Positions 63,720-64,000 of a stretch of 64,000 nucleotides of DNA are shown one piece after another. This DNA is from Phaeobacter sp. QD34_24. GTDB taxonomy: Bacteria > Pseudomonadota > Alphaproteobacteria > Rhodobacterales > Rhodobacteraceae. Numbering within the stretch: the first letter of the stretch is position 1; each line of letters begins with the position of its first letter. The stretch covers positions 1 to 64,000 of the forward strand of contig NZ_JARCJD010000017.1 in the NCBI RefSeq assembly GCF_028890115.1, written 5' to 3'. Both the position numbers and the translations under genes were made by a program. Under the pieces are notes generated by a model. It ran no database searches and was not told the DNA's origin. It saw only the letters and a list, made by a program, of their open reading frames with translations.

Positions 63720-64000
63720 ATGTCTGAGTTCAATCAACCGATCAGTGGCAACGATCTGGCGCGGTTCTCCGGGCCCAACACCTATATGCGCCTGCCGCAG
63801 GCGACCTCGCTGGCTGGCCTCGATGTGGCGGTGCTGGGCATTCCGATGGATATCGGCACCTCCTGGCGGTCGGGCACCCGGTTCGGCCCCAAGCAGATCC
63901 GTGCCGAAAGCGCCATGCTGCGGCCCTATAACATGGCCACCGGAGCGGCGCCCTTTGACAGTTTGAACATCGCCGATATCGGCGATCTGGCGATCAACAC
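63720..64000 (+). CDS. Second agmatinase-family ureohydrolase (partial, cut by the window)
   Basis: The frame starts MSEFNQPISGNDLARFSGPN seven bases after the preceding stop with a weak GAGA box, and continues to the window edge (93 codons). AVLGIPMDIGTSWRSGTRFG and GPKQIRAESAMLRPYN match the N-terminal part of agmatinase-type enzymes. It is clearly a paralogue of the gene at 62741 but not a copy. The catalytic half is outside the window. Confidence 0.88.
   Translation, partial: MSEFNQPISGNDLARFSGPNTYMRLPQATSLAGLDVAVLGIPMDIGTSWRSGTRFGPKQIRAESAMLRPYNMATGAAPFDSLNIADIGDLAIN

Overview
The window looks like an ordinary chromosomal segment of an alphaproteobacterium of the Rhodobacteraceae (Roseobacter group). 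GC content is high. The gene blocks are ones typical of that family: argS - SPOR protein - nagZ - scpA - scpB, and yceD - rpmF - plsX - fabH - ihfA - MerR regulator - tRNA-Pro. DksA keeps a single zinc-finger cysteine, OlsB is present, and Fur is of the Fur/Mur type. No phage, insertion sequence or CRISPR array is visible, and codon style is uniform apart from a few AT-richer leaders.

Layout. 1-7.5 kb: NfeD/SPFH membrane pair, a retropepsin-like/RimK fusion, tgt, a small secreted protein and lon. 7.5-10.7 kb: a YjhX (TopAI-like) plus GNAT pair beside tRNA-Val, a secreted nuclease-like protein, a small cysteine-containing protein and a 0.8-kb gap with short tandem duplications. 10.7-16.6 kb: glnE, an RlmI-like methyltransferase, a PIN protein and a luciferase-like oxidoreductase. 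16.7-21.8 kb: a collinear minus-strand block with MoxR ATPase, GNAT, DUF2927 lipoprotein, a 55-aa membrane protein, a VWA protein and an M48 peptidase. 22-24.5 kb: dksA, an FAD monooxygenase and exonuclease III. 24.5-27.4 kb: an uncharacterised three-gene unit (repeat peptide, unknown protein, DMT transporter). 27.5-36.3 kb: erpA, dgt, argS, SPOR, nagZ, scpAB, dcd and tRNA-Pro. 36.3-41.2 kb: the lipid-synthesis and ribosomal block. 41.4-48.3 kb: BamE-like lipoprotein, olsB, uup-like ABC-F, SDR, FemAB-like protein and tyrS. 48.4-64 kb: anmK, cupin, selO, two DMT transporters, DEAD-box helicase, fur/mur, eno, small envelope proteins, nucleoside hydrolase, mazG, M20 amidohydrolase and two tandem ureohydrolases (the second cut by the window edge).

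Most interesting region. At 24842-27410 a 115-aa peptide carries five copies of an FSSGSAP motif at a period of 19-21 residues, the last copy ending at the stop codon. The amino acids are fixed while the codons differ between copies, so the peptide itself appears to be under selection. It has a very strong ribosome binding site, a terminator-like hairpin in its leader and a strong hairpin after its stop. It is followed by a protein I cannot assign and by an overlapping transporter. The layout resembles a multi-core precursor peptide with an accessory protein and an exporter, but no known modification enzyme is recognisable, so the function is open.

Other points of note: a YjhX/GNAT pair resembling the TopAI-YjhQ toxin-antitoxin module, with a tiny upstream ORF; an 18-bp perfect palindrome with parS-like arms after the ABC-F gene; and two copies of a palindromic intergenic element, both between convergent genes. 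Assignments come from reading translations and motifs by eye; no database search was run.
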